A DNA stretch of 64,000 nt from positions 16,944 through 80,943 of the forward strand of contig DASVVT010000040.1 of the NCBI GenBank assembly GCA_036386415.1, in the 5' to 3' direction. Position numbers and translations under genes: made by a program. The notes beneath the pieces are model-generated. The model was not told the origin of the DNA and ran no database searches. It worked only from the letters and a program-made list of their open reading frames with translations. This document shows, piece by piece, positions 15,919-24,200 of this stretch (positions are counted from its first letter, which is position 1; each line of letters begins with the position of its first letter). Origin of the DNA: DASVVT01 sp036386415 (GTDB lineage: Bacteria; Acidobacteriota; Blastocatellia; Pyrinomonadales; Pyrinomonadaceae).

Positions 15919-17340
15919 ATGGCAGAACAAATCCTGCCCGGAGTACAAATCGAGGTGAGGGCCGAGGCGCTCATCGTCGGCGGCCCCATCTCGGTGGGCA
16001 ACATCGGCATCGTCGGGACTGCCGCCCGAGGCACCAGGAACAAGGTTGAGGTGATTGGCAGCTACGGCGAAGCCAGAGAGATTTTCGGCCCCTACGACGC
16101 CTTCGACGCGCCCGAGACGACGGGCGCCCCTTTGACCCTCGTCCGCGCCCTCGAAATCGCTTACAACAATGGCGCGTCCACCGTCTTCGCCGTCCGGGTC
16201 GCAGGCACCGCCCCCGCCAACGCGGCCCCGTCAACCTCCGACCTTGCGGGCAATGACCCGCTCATAAACATCCACGCGAAAAACTCCGGCTCGCGCGGCA
16301 ACGACATCAGGCTCACCATTGCCGAAAAAGACGCCGACCCGTTAACCGACGACACTATCGTGACCATCACTAACGGGACTGTGACGGAGACTTACACCGT
16401 CAAGAGCAACGTCGAACTGGCGGCACAGACTGCCGAGCGCTCGAATCTCGTCACGGTCACGTCCAAGGGAGCGTCCGCCAAGCTCGTTCCTATCACCAAC
16501 GTGGCTTTCGCTGGCGGCCAGAGCGGCGCGGACGCGACCCCCAGCGATTACGAGGATGGGCTGGCGGAGTTGACGAACCAGAACGCGCACATCATCGTCG
16601 CCGCCGGACTCTCTGACGACATCATCGCCGACGAACTGATGGCACACGTCAACGCGGCCTCGACCGACAAGGTCAAACGCGACCGCATCGCCGTCGTCGG
16701 CAGCCGCGCCGCGACCGCGCCGCCAAGCGCAGCGACTTTCCCTGCCGCAGCACGCACTCCCGCCGTGTCGAGCGACCGTGTCGTCTACGTCGCGCCCGGC
16801 ATCAAGGTCAACGATTCGGCGGCCAAGAAGGAGGTGACGCTGCCGGGCGCTTACGCCGCCGCAGCCATCGCCGGGATGCTCAGTGCGCGCAGCCCGCACA
16901 TCAGCCTGACGAACAAGGCCGTCGCCGTCGGCGGGCTGGAAGCCGAATTCAGCGCGGCGCAGTTGGAGGGACTCGTACAGGCGGGCGTGCTCGCCATCGA
17001 GAAGCGGCGCGGCATCCGCGTCGTCAAGGGCATCACCACAGACCCCGGAGCCTTCCAGCAGATCACCACGCGGCGCATCGTGGACTTCGCGAAGTTCGGC
17101 GTGCGCGCCGCCGCCGAGCCGTTCATCGGCCTGCTCAATAACGACCGCGTGCGTCAGGCACTCAAAGGCTCAATCAACGGCTTTCTCGCCGACATGGTGA
17201 CGGACGAGATGATAATCAGCTACGAGTTGGATGTGACGGCGACCCGCGACGACGAGATACGCGGCGTCGCCAGAGTCACCATGACCGTTCGACCGACCTT
17301 CAGCATTGACTTCATCAAGGTCGTGATGTTCCTCGGGTAA
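15919..17340 (+). CDS. contractile tail sheath protein
   Basis: A 473-residue sheath subunit starting behind AAAAGGAG. The N-terminus PGVQIEVRAEALIVGGPISVGNIGIVG and GSYGEAREIFG is the usual sheath opening. The last 120 residues carry the conserved sheath core (QITTRRIVDFAKFGVRAAAEPFIG, NNDRVRQALKGSINGFLADM, and a final FSIDFIKVVMFLG), which handles subunit interlocking. Residues about 111–200 form an inserted beta domain also present in the preceding gene product. Sheath polymers wrap the tube and contract to drive it through a membrane. The tube gene follows at once. Confidence 0.93.
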   Translation: MAEQILPGVQIEVRAEALIVGGPISVGNIGIVGTAARGTRNKVEVIGSYGEAREIFGPYDAFDAPETTGAPLTLVRALEIAYNNGASTVFAVRVAGTAPANAAPSTSDLAGNDPLINIHAKNSGSRGNDIRLTIAEKDADPLTDDTIVTITNGTVTETYTVKSNVELAAQTAERSNLVTVTSKGASAKLVPITNVAFAGGQSGADATPSDYEDGLAELTNQNAHIIVAAGLSDDIIADELMAHVNAASTDKVKRDRIAVVGSRAATAPPSAATFPAAARTPAVSSDRVVYVAPGIKVNDSAAKKEVTLPGAYAAAAIAGMLSARSPHISLTNKAVAVGGLEAEFSAAQLEGLVQAGVLAIEKRRGIRVVKGITTDPGAFQQITTRRIVDFAKFGVRAAAEPFIGLLNNDRVRQALKGSINGFLADMVTDEMIISYELDVTATRDDEIRGVARVTMTVRPTFSIDFIKVVMFLG

Positions 17341-17352
17341 GGAGGCCCAATT

Positions 17353-17853
17353 ATGCCGAACACCAACGTTTTCCGGGGGTCCGATGCGACCCTCACTCTG
17401 GCCGTAGATACAGGAGCGGAGGGCGACGCGGCGCAGGAGATTATAGAGCTTTATCAACTGAGCCCCGTTGGCCGCGCGACCAGCGTTGACGTTTACGTCA
17501 ACACAGAGCTCGAACTCTTCCACGAGCTCGGCAGGCGACACCCGGCCGTGCTTCGTCCGGGCAACATAGAGGTCAGCGGCAAGGTCGGTCGCGCCTTCAT
17601 CAACGGCGCGCTGCTGCGGCTGCTGCTCGGCAAGGGCGCGCTCACAGAGCGCGAGAACGAGCCGTATCCGCAGCCGTCCTTCAACCTTATGCTCGACTTG
17701 AAAGACCCGGCCACGCCCGACACGGGCAGCACGCTGACCGTGCACGGCGTCAAGTTCGAGAACTGGTCTTACAGCTTGCCCGAAGACGACTTCGTGATGG
17801 AGGCCGTCACTTTCAAGGGACTGTTCATCACGGTCGAGGACAGGGAAGGGTAA
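17353..17853 (+). CDS. inner tail tube protein
   Basis: A 166-residue beta-rich protein starting 12 bases after the sheath stop behind AAGGAGG. Its size and position are those of the gp19/Hcp-fold tube subunit, whose hexameric rings stack inside the sheath. Supporting features are DATLTLAVDTG at the N-terminus, a GKVGRAFINGALLRLLLGKG helix, and the closing VHGVKFENWSYSLPEDDFVMEAVTFKGLFI, which matches the usual C-terminal strands of phage tube proteins. A single tube gene is seen, whereas many eCIS carry two or three. Confidence 0.82.
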   Translation: MPNTNVFRGSDATLTLAVDTGAEGDAAQEIIELYQLSPVGRATSVDVYVNTELELFHELGRRHPAVLRPGNIEVSGKVGRAFINGALLRLLLGKGALTERENEPYPQPSFNLMLDLKDPATPDTGSTLTVHGVKFENWSYSLPEDDFVMEAVTFKGLFITVEDREG

Positions 17854-17859
17854 AGCGTG

Positions 17860-18327
17860 ATGGCGCTGACAGCCGAAGAACTGCTCGCAGGCGGCGCGCT
17901 CACACACGAGGTTGCTGTCACGCCCGAGCTGCTCGGCGACGGCAACGGCCTGTCCGAGTCGCGCGTCACGCTCCGCCCGCTGACGGTGCGCGACCTGCAA
18001 CGCATCGGCAAGGCCGCGCGCGAGGACGAGAGCCTGTCTGCGGCTTTGATAATCCAGCACGCCCTCGTCGAGCCGTCGCTCAAGATAGACCAGGTCTCGC
18101 AACTGCCAGCGGGTCTCGCACGCTTCCTGCTCGAACGTATCAACGCCATCAGCGGCATCAATACCGCGCGCACAGAACTCGAAGAGGTCGTGCAGGCTCC
18201 GCTGGCGCGTGCCTGCTTCATCCTCGCCAAAGAGTTCGGTTGGACTCCCGAAGAGGTGAGCGGGCTGACCATCGGCCAGATACTTCTCTATCTGGAGATG
18301 GCGCACGGAGGGGGTGATGGCGTGTGA
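17860..18327 (+). CDS. probable tail assembly chaperone
   Basis: A 155-residue mostly helical protein between the tube gene and the tape-measure position, where phages encode the tail assembly chaperone. It reads VTLRPLTVRDLQRIGKAAREDES then helices through LARFLLERINAISGI and ends EVSGLTIGQILLYLEMAHGGG; the RPLT…D…I and late GLTIGQIL.Y motifs are common in such proteins. A GTG at 17857 is an alternative start. The TGA overlaps the GTG of the next gene, giving translational coupling. No programmed frameshift signal was found. Confidence 0.6.
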   Translation: MALTAEELLAGGALTHEVAVTPELLGDGNGLSESRVTLRPLTVRDLQRIGKAAREDESLSAALIIQHALVEPSLKIDQVSQLPAGLARFLLERINAISGINTARTELEEVVQAPLARACFILAKEFGWTPEEVSGLTIGQILLYLEMAHGGGDGV

Positions 18328-20195
18328 GTCCCGGCTATGAACTCTTCCGGCGTGCCATGGCTGCGTCCCTGTCGTTGAACGGCGGAGGTGCGCCGCGCCG
18401 CTGGCGACAGCAGTTGCGGCGGCGTGGCGCACGCCTCGACGCGGAGCGGCGCGCGACCCGTTGGGTACTCGGCATGGCCGACGTGCTCCCGGCCTTGCGC
18501 GACGGGCCGCTGTGGGGCGACTACCTCTCGCAACTCGTTGCCGGGCAGGCAAGCCCGCGTGAGACACGCGACGCGGCGCGTTCCGTCGCGACGGAGGTGA
18601 CCCCACGCGCGAGTCATAGGGTGGCCCCTGTCCGCCGTGGCGCGTTCGGCGGCGAACGTCACGCGCGTGCTGCTCCCGTCGCGCGCCGCCCGGATGAACG
18701 TCCCGCACGATTTGAAGACGCAGACGCGCGGCACGCAGGGAACGCCGAACGGGCGAGCATGCCCTCACGCCGGACAACACGAATGACGCGCGATGCAGAC
18801 CCGACGCGGACGACCGGCGTGCGAGCGTGCGCGGCCACGATTGACAGTCCCGCGATGGAGACTCCGACGCTGCCGGAGCGGAACGAAAACAGTTCTGAAC
18901 AAGGCCACGGCGCGGCTACAGTCGAGCGGCGCAACGCGGCCAGCGAGAGTCAGACGACCGGCGATGTTGAATCAAGACGAGGCACAGGCGTCGTCAACAG
19001 ACTGCCGCTCAGGGCGAGCCAAAGTTTGCTCTCCCGCTTGCTCGCGCAGGGAGATTCATCTCGAGTGGAACAGCCGCGGATTCAAGCTGAAGGCGAAGCG
19101 GCACGGACTCCCTCCGCTTCGGCTCAATGGGCGACAACAACTGTGAAGAGAATGCCCCACTCAATAGAAAGCTCCGGGGTTTCCGGCGAACCGGTCGGCT
19201 CCCTGGTCGGGCTCAACGACAAAGATGCTTCGGTCGGCGAAAGGTCTTCCTTATCGTCGGCGTTTGACGACAGGATTGCTCGTCGCGCCATGGCGATTAC
19301 TCCGGGCACAGCCGGGACTTCCGTTGAAACCATTTCGAGTAATCACGAAATCTCCCGGCGATTGCGACGCATAACACGCCTTGCCCACGGCCAACGGTTG
19401 AAGGCCAGCCTGCCCGTACTGGACAGCAACGAAGGAGAGACAATCGCCCTTGTCGGCGAACTGGTAAATCGTGCCGGGCACGCGATGTGGCGCGGCAGAG
19501 CTTTGCCGTCATCGGCGGCGCGGGTATTGAACGCTGGAACGCCCCTCGCAGAGCAGTGGTCGCTCACCCTCAAGGGAGAAACAGTGCCGCTTGATTTACT
19601 GTCTTCACTCGCCTTCGCGTCTCTCGCCGGGGCTGCCTCAGGCGGCAAGCCAGAACGGGAAAAGACCTCTGTGGTCACGGCAGGCCATGATGATCCCGCC
19701 GCTGCCGTCAGCATGCACGGGCAGCATATTCTCGACGACACTGGCCGCGCGTCAGCCAGACCCTCCGAGACACTGGCCGCACAGGCGCAAGACACCGGCG
19801 CGGCGGGACGGTCGCAGCGTGTCGCTGGCGGCAACGGTCGCGGGATGAGCGGAGTCCGTGCGGCGGATGAAATGCCCGCGAGTGAAGAGTTGCGACAACG
19901 CCACGAGCATACAGGGAGCTTTAGACCGGAAGGCGTCAACGCACTTATGCCCGCCTTCCTCCACGACGATGCGCGAGGCTTACACGCGCCGGAGCTTTCG
20001 CCTTTGATTCCGCCTCACACGGTGGACGGGCCTGTATTGCCGGTCGCGGTTGCCGCCGCGCGGCAGGGCGCGCGTGTCGAAGCGAAGGCGGCCTCCGAAC
20101 TCGCCGAACCTTCGCCCACGGACCTCGATGCGCTGGCCGAAAAAATCAAGCTCATACTCGACGAGCAGGCCCGCCGCCACGGCATAGACGTGTAA
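18324..20195 (+). CDS. large disordered Arg-rich protein in the tape-measure position
   Basis: A 623-residue protein beginning at a GTG that overlaps the chaperone stop. No family is recognised. The first 200 residues are extremely Arg/Ala-rich and low-complexity; the middle is Ser/Thr/Gly-rich and looks disordered. The last 25 residues (DLDALAEKIKLILDEQARRHGIDV) form an amphipathic helix. A closing helix of the form LAE+I…L…E…+…G is typical of structural proteins in eCIS clusters of actinobacteria and cyanobacteria. Gene order suggests a tape-measure or tube-lumen scaffold, but the disorder and charge would be unusual for one. Codon bias matches the neighbours. Confidence 0.5.
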   Translation: MSPGYELFRRAMAASLSLNGGGAPRRWRQQLRRRGARLDAERRATRWVLGMADVLPALRDGPLWGDYLSQLVAGQASPRETRDAARSVATEVTPRASHRVAPVRRGAFGGERHARAAPVARRPDERPARFEDADARHAGNAERASMPSRRTTRMTRDADPTRTTGVRACAATIDSPAMETPTLPERNENSSEQGHGAATVERRNAASESQTTGDVESRRGTGVVNRLPLRASQSLLSRLLAQGDSSRVEQPRIQAEGEAARTPSASAQWATTTVKRMPHSIESSGVSGEPVGSLVGLNDKDASVGERSSLSSAFDDRIARRAMAITPGTAGTSVETISSNHEISRRLRRITRLAHGQRLKASLPVLDSNEGETIALVGELVNRAGHAMWRGRALPSSAARVLNAGTPLAEQWSLTLKGETVPLDLLSSLAFASLAGAASGGKPEREKTSVVTAGHDDPAAAVSMHGQHILDDTGRASARPSETLAAQAQDTGAAGRSQRVAGGNGRGMSGVRAADEMPASEELRQRHEHTGSFRPEGVNALMPAFLHDDARGLHAPELSPLIPPHTVDGPVLPVAVAAARQGARVEAKAASELAEPSPTDLDALAEKIKLILDEQARRHGIDV

Positions 20196-20200
20196 CAACC

Positions 20201-20770
20201 ATGCGACCGATGCTGGATGAACTTGAGCTGCCGCTGGTGCAGGAGATCAACACGCTGGAGCGGCGCGTTCTGGCCGAACACAAGCCACCGGGCATGGCCG
20301 GAAGCCTCCTGCAAAACCTTGGGCGACGACCCTTCCGCGTCGCGCTCTGGGGCGTCGCAGCCGGGACGGTCGCCCCGGAGATGGAAGCGCGTGTCTTCAT
20401 AGAGAAGTTGGACGGCAAGTACCGTGAGGGAAGTCCGCTGCCCTTCGCGGCTGACATCGTCGCCGACGCGCGGCTCGAAAAGGTAGTGATAGAAGACCTG
20501 AGAGTGCAGGAGCTTGCAGGAAAGCCAGAGCGCTTCGCCTACGTCGTGACGCTGCGTGAGTACATTGAGCCGGTCGAACCCGAAGACGCCTCGCTCGTGG
20601 ATACGGACGCGTTGGCAGACGCACAATCGCTGGTGGACGAATTCGTCGCGGCGCTCGGGCCGGGGATGGAATTTGTCGCCAGCCTCGAACAGTTTGCTAC
20701 ATCGATGGGGGATTTCCTGCGGCGCTTTGAAGAGTTTCGCAACATAGTCAGCGGCGCAGGCACGGGCTGA
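20201..20770 (+). CDS. tube-end/baseplate adaptor-like protein
   Basis: A 189-residue protein whose first 125 residues are paralogous to the N-terminus of the 1432-residue protein encoded two genes later. Both share MLDELELPLVQEI / MLGDIELQLVQKI, then LQ..GRR…L.G, P..F.ADI, VLIE(E)L / VVIEDL and ELAG(K/N)PERFAY..TLRE. That pattern resembles small phage tail proteins that sit between tube and hub. The remaining 60 residues are helical (LADAQSLVDEFVAALG…FLRRFEEFRNIV). The probable role is a baseplate or tube-adaptor component; the exact counterpart is unknown. Confidence 0.6.
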   Translation: MRPMLDELELPLVQEINTLERRVLAEHKPPGMAGSLLQNLGRRPFRVALWGVAAGTVAPEMEARVFIEKLDGKYREGSPLPFAADIVADARLEKVVIEDLRVQELAGKPERFAYVVTLREYIEPVEPEDASLVDTDALADAQSLVDEFVAALGPGMEFVASLEQFATSMGDFLRRFEEFRNIVSGAGTG

Positions 20771-20798
20771 TAACCGTAGTCCGAAAGGAGAAGAGATA

Positions 20799-21221
20799 AT
20801 GCCAGACCCACAGAGCCTCTACCAGGAATTGCAACACGCGCTGGATGATTTTAAGAATTTCCTGAACGAGCATGCGGACGACATCCAGCCGGTCATCGGG
20901 CCGCTCAACCAGCTTCTCAATAACCGCGTCTTCGAGCTGATCGACCAGCTTGTTGAGCTGCTGACGCGCCTGAGGGCCGAGATTGCCAACCTGAACATTA
21001 ACAACCTCGGCCCGCTCGATCAGGTGACGGAGTTCACCGCCTCCATCAAGACGTTGCTTGAGACCTCGAAGAGCCTCCTGCCCAATGAGGCCGGGACGAT
21101 TAACGATATCCTCGCTGCCGTCGATGTCGTGGGCGGCTTGCCGACTATCAACACGGTTAAGGACGACATCCTCAGCGCGATTGACGTAATTATCGAACGC
21201 CTGAATTTCCTCAAGTCTTAA
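20799..21221 (+). CDS. small all-helical structural protein
   Basis: A 140-residue acidic protein behind AAAGGAGAAG. The whole sequence reads as alternating helices with leucine heptads (LYQELQHALDDFKNFL, QLLNNRVFELIDQLVELLTRLRAEI, DDILSAIDVIIERLNFL) and a repeated NLN/INN turn. No family is recognised. It lies between the two paralogous adaptor genes and could be a coiled-coil spacer or chaperone for the following giant protein. It contains no enzyme motif. Confidence 0.55.
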   Translation: MPDPQSLYQELQHALDDFKNFLNEHADDIQPVIGPLNQLLNNRVFELIDQLVELLTRLRAEIANLNINNLGPLDQVTEFTASIKTLLETSKSLLPNEAGTINDILAAVDVVGGLPTINTVKDDILSAIDVIIERLNFLKS

Positions 21222-21266
21222 GGTCCGGCGCGCGTCCGCAGTCGTGCGCGCGCGTGAGTGAGAGAC

Positions 21267-24200
21267 ATGGAACCGATCAAGCCCATGCTCGGCGACATCG
21301 AGCTGCAACTCGTGCAGAAGATTGAGACCGAGCAGGATCAAACCCTGACGCAACACGAAGTGCCCGCACTCGAAGGCGACTTCCTACAGCGGCAGGGCCG
21401 CCGTGCGTCACGCCTCACGTTGGAAGGCGTGATGGTGGGGCCGGAGGCCGGGGAACAGCTTGAGACCTTGCGCGACAAATTTCGTTCCGCCGCGCCGGTT
21501 TCGTTCGTCGCAGACATCGCCACCGCAACACAGGTGGGTGAAGTGCTCATCGAAGAGTTGTCAACGCGTGAACTGGCTGGCAACCCTGAGCGGTTCGCTT
21601 ACGCTCTCACGCTGCGCGAGCGCCTGCCCCCGCCACCCCCAGAGACCGTGCCGCTGCCGGAGCCACCCGACACCCCGGACATTCCCCCTGACACGGGCAC
21701 ACTCGTCATCGAAGTCGTCGCAGAGGGCGCGATAGACATGGCGAACGTGAGAGTCACACTTGAGGGGACGAACCCGGACACTACTTCTTTCTCGCGCGTT
21801 CTCACGAACCGCACGGGCGATACCTGGACGGAGACGGGCCTGCTGCCTGGACGCTTCACCGTCAGGGCGGCGACGCAGGACGCAGACCCGGCCACGGCCA
21901 CAGACTCGGCGCAGGTCACAGCCGGGCAGACGACGACTATCACGCTCACGCTGCGCCGTGGCGCGCCCGTCGCCACGATGTTCCTCATCCACTTCCGCTT
22001 CGATAGGGCTTTCGTAGAGCCGTGCGCGCGCGCCGTCTTGCGGCAGGTCGCAGACTTCGCGGCAGCCAATACCAGCCAGAAGCTACTCATTGTCGGCCAT
22101 ACGGACAAGACCGGCCCGCCCGAATACAACCAATCGCTCTCTGAGCGGCGCGCGCGCAGCGTCTTCGCCTTCCTGACTTTCGGCGGCAACCCGAACGCGT
22201 CCTTCGCCGAGTGGGACGCGCTGCGCCACACGCGCCCCTCCGGCACGATCACGACCGTCAAGGACAGTTGGGGATTGCGCGAGGCCCAGCACATGCTGCA
22301 AGACCTGGGCGACTATCCGGGCAACGTTGACGGGCTAAACGGGCCGCTGACGCGCGAGGCTGTGCGCGCTTTCCGCTGTCGCAAGGGGCTGCCGCCCGGA
22401 GACACGATCAACGAGAACGAGGACGCCGTGTGGGAAGCCCTCATCAGGGACTACATGGCGCAGGATTCTTTCAACATCCCCACCACACAGTTCCAGCCCA
22501 ACTGCACCGGTGAGATTCTGAAGTGGCTCGGCTGCGGCGAGGAAGACCCCATTGACCGCAGGAGGGATGCGTTCCGTCCTAGCCGCCGCACCGAACTGCT
22601 GTTCGTGAGGGCTAACAGCCTGCCCTGCCAGGTGCCGCAGCCGGACACGTTCAACCTGCCCAATACGCCCCCCGTCAATAACGACTGGTGTGTAGGCCCG
22701 CGCCAACCGGCGCGGACAGGGCACGGATGCTTCGTCAGCCCGCATCGCACGCTTAAAAACCAGCCCCAGCCTTGCTCGACCTCGCCGACAGGCCCCTTCT
22801 GCCGCCAGCCCGCCGAGCCGGGCAGCATCACCGTCAACGGCAGGATCACGCTTGAGAACGGCACGGGCGCAGCCAACCAGCCCTTCGTCCTGATAGCGCC
22901 CGACGGCGAGTTCGTCACGGGCGAACTGGGCAACGGCGAGCCTCGCCTCAACCGCACCACCGACGGCAGCGGCAACTTCACGTTCGCCGACAAGCGCAGA
23001 GGTTTCTACTACCTTGCAGTGCAGAGCAAAGCGGGTCAGCCCCCCTTGCTCGTCAAGCTGGAGGGGAGTGGCGACGAGACGGTGAAAGGGAACGCCGTCT
23101 GCAAGGCGCTACGCGCGAACTCCGACACTCTCAACGTCGTCATCGTCGACGCGCCTACCCTCCGCGAGATACGCATCCCTGCGGCGGCGCACCTGATGAC
23201 CGCCCTGCATCCGGGAACAAGGGAGGTGCGTACTTGCCCTGCGTCTTTAGGAGGCGCGCCGCTGCCGCAGCGCACCAGGCACGCGGCCGCCGACGTGCAG
23301 AGCTTCTTCGCGGCGGCCAATCGCGTCTGGCGACAGGCGCGCATCCGTCTCCTGCTTGCGGACGCAGACATACTCCGCGAAGCCTACGCTTTCCGCATCG
23401 ACTGTGAAGTGGACGGCAACGAGTTCGCCTTCATTCTAGAAAGATGTGCCTACCCGAACACAGTCAACTTCTTCTTCTTCGGCGACTTGAGCGGGACTTC
23501 CGAAGCGGGCCTCACCGTCCAGGCGGCCATCACGGGGCCGCGCCTACAGGTGGACGGGTGCGCCGTGAGCGATAGATTCCTCTTCTTGGTCGACACAGAG
23601 ATTGACGCGACTCAGACCGAGCAGGTGGTGGCGCACGAGTTCGGTCACTTCGTTGGTCTAGGCATCCCCGACCACGTCCAGAACTCGGCGGCCAATAGCA
23701 ACCGCCTGATGCTGGCCGGGACGCTCGACGGCTCGAACCGCACGCTCGTCGCGGACGAGGTGGCGGTGGCGCGCGCCTCTAAGAACGCGGGCCTCGATTG
23801 CTTGCCGCTCACGCTCAACGTGACCGGGGCGACGCGCATCGGCGGCGCGCGCAGCCACGAGTTCGTCGTGCTGCAAAATGCCTCCGGCGTCGTTACCGTG
23901 GACGCGGTGATTAACCCGCGACTGCTCGACCCGGTGCTCGGCTCGCTCGCCATCAGCGGCGGCCTGCCCGGCGCGAACCCGCAGCAGCGCACCGTCAGCG
24001 CAGCGGCGGCTGGCCCACCGGTCGAGATTGTCGCCACCTACACGCCCGTGGGGGGCGGCAACCCGGTCATTACCTTCGTCACGATTCATGTTGTGACCTT
24101 CAGGCTCACAGTCACCGGGGCGAACCAGGTTGGCGGCGCAGGGAGCACGACCTTCGCCGCACGACGCGACCCGGCTGCCGTCGCCACGGTCATCGCACAG

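Noticed and set aside
18300..18330. Programmed -1 frameshift joining chaperone and following protein, as in many phages
   Set aside because: A stop codon (TGA at 18315–18317) closes the downstream frame just before the overlap and no slippery heptamer lies between it and the chaperone stop. A simple GTGA start-stop overlap explains the arrangement.
17170..18780. Minus-strand frame of 536 codons across the sheath-to-tape region
   Set aside because: It is an antisense shadow in high-GC coding DNA: the plus-strand sheath, tube and chaperone genes in the same interval have recognised motifs and Shine-Dalgarno sequences, and the minus-strand product is Arg/His-rich with no motif.
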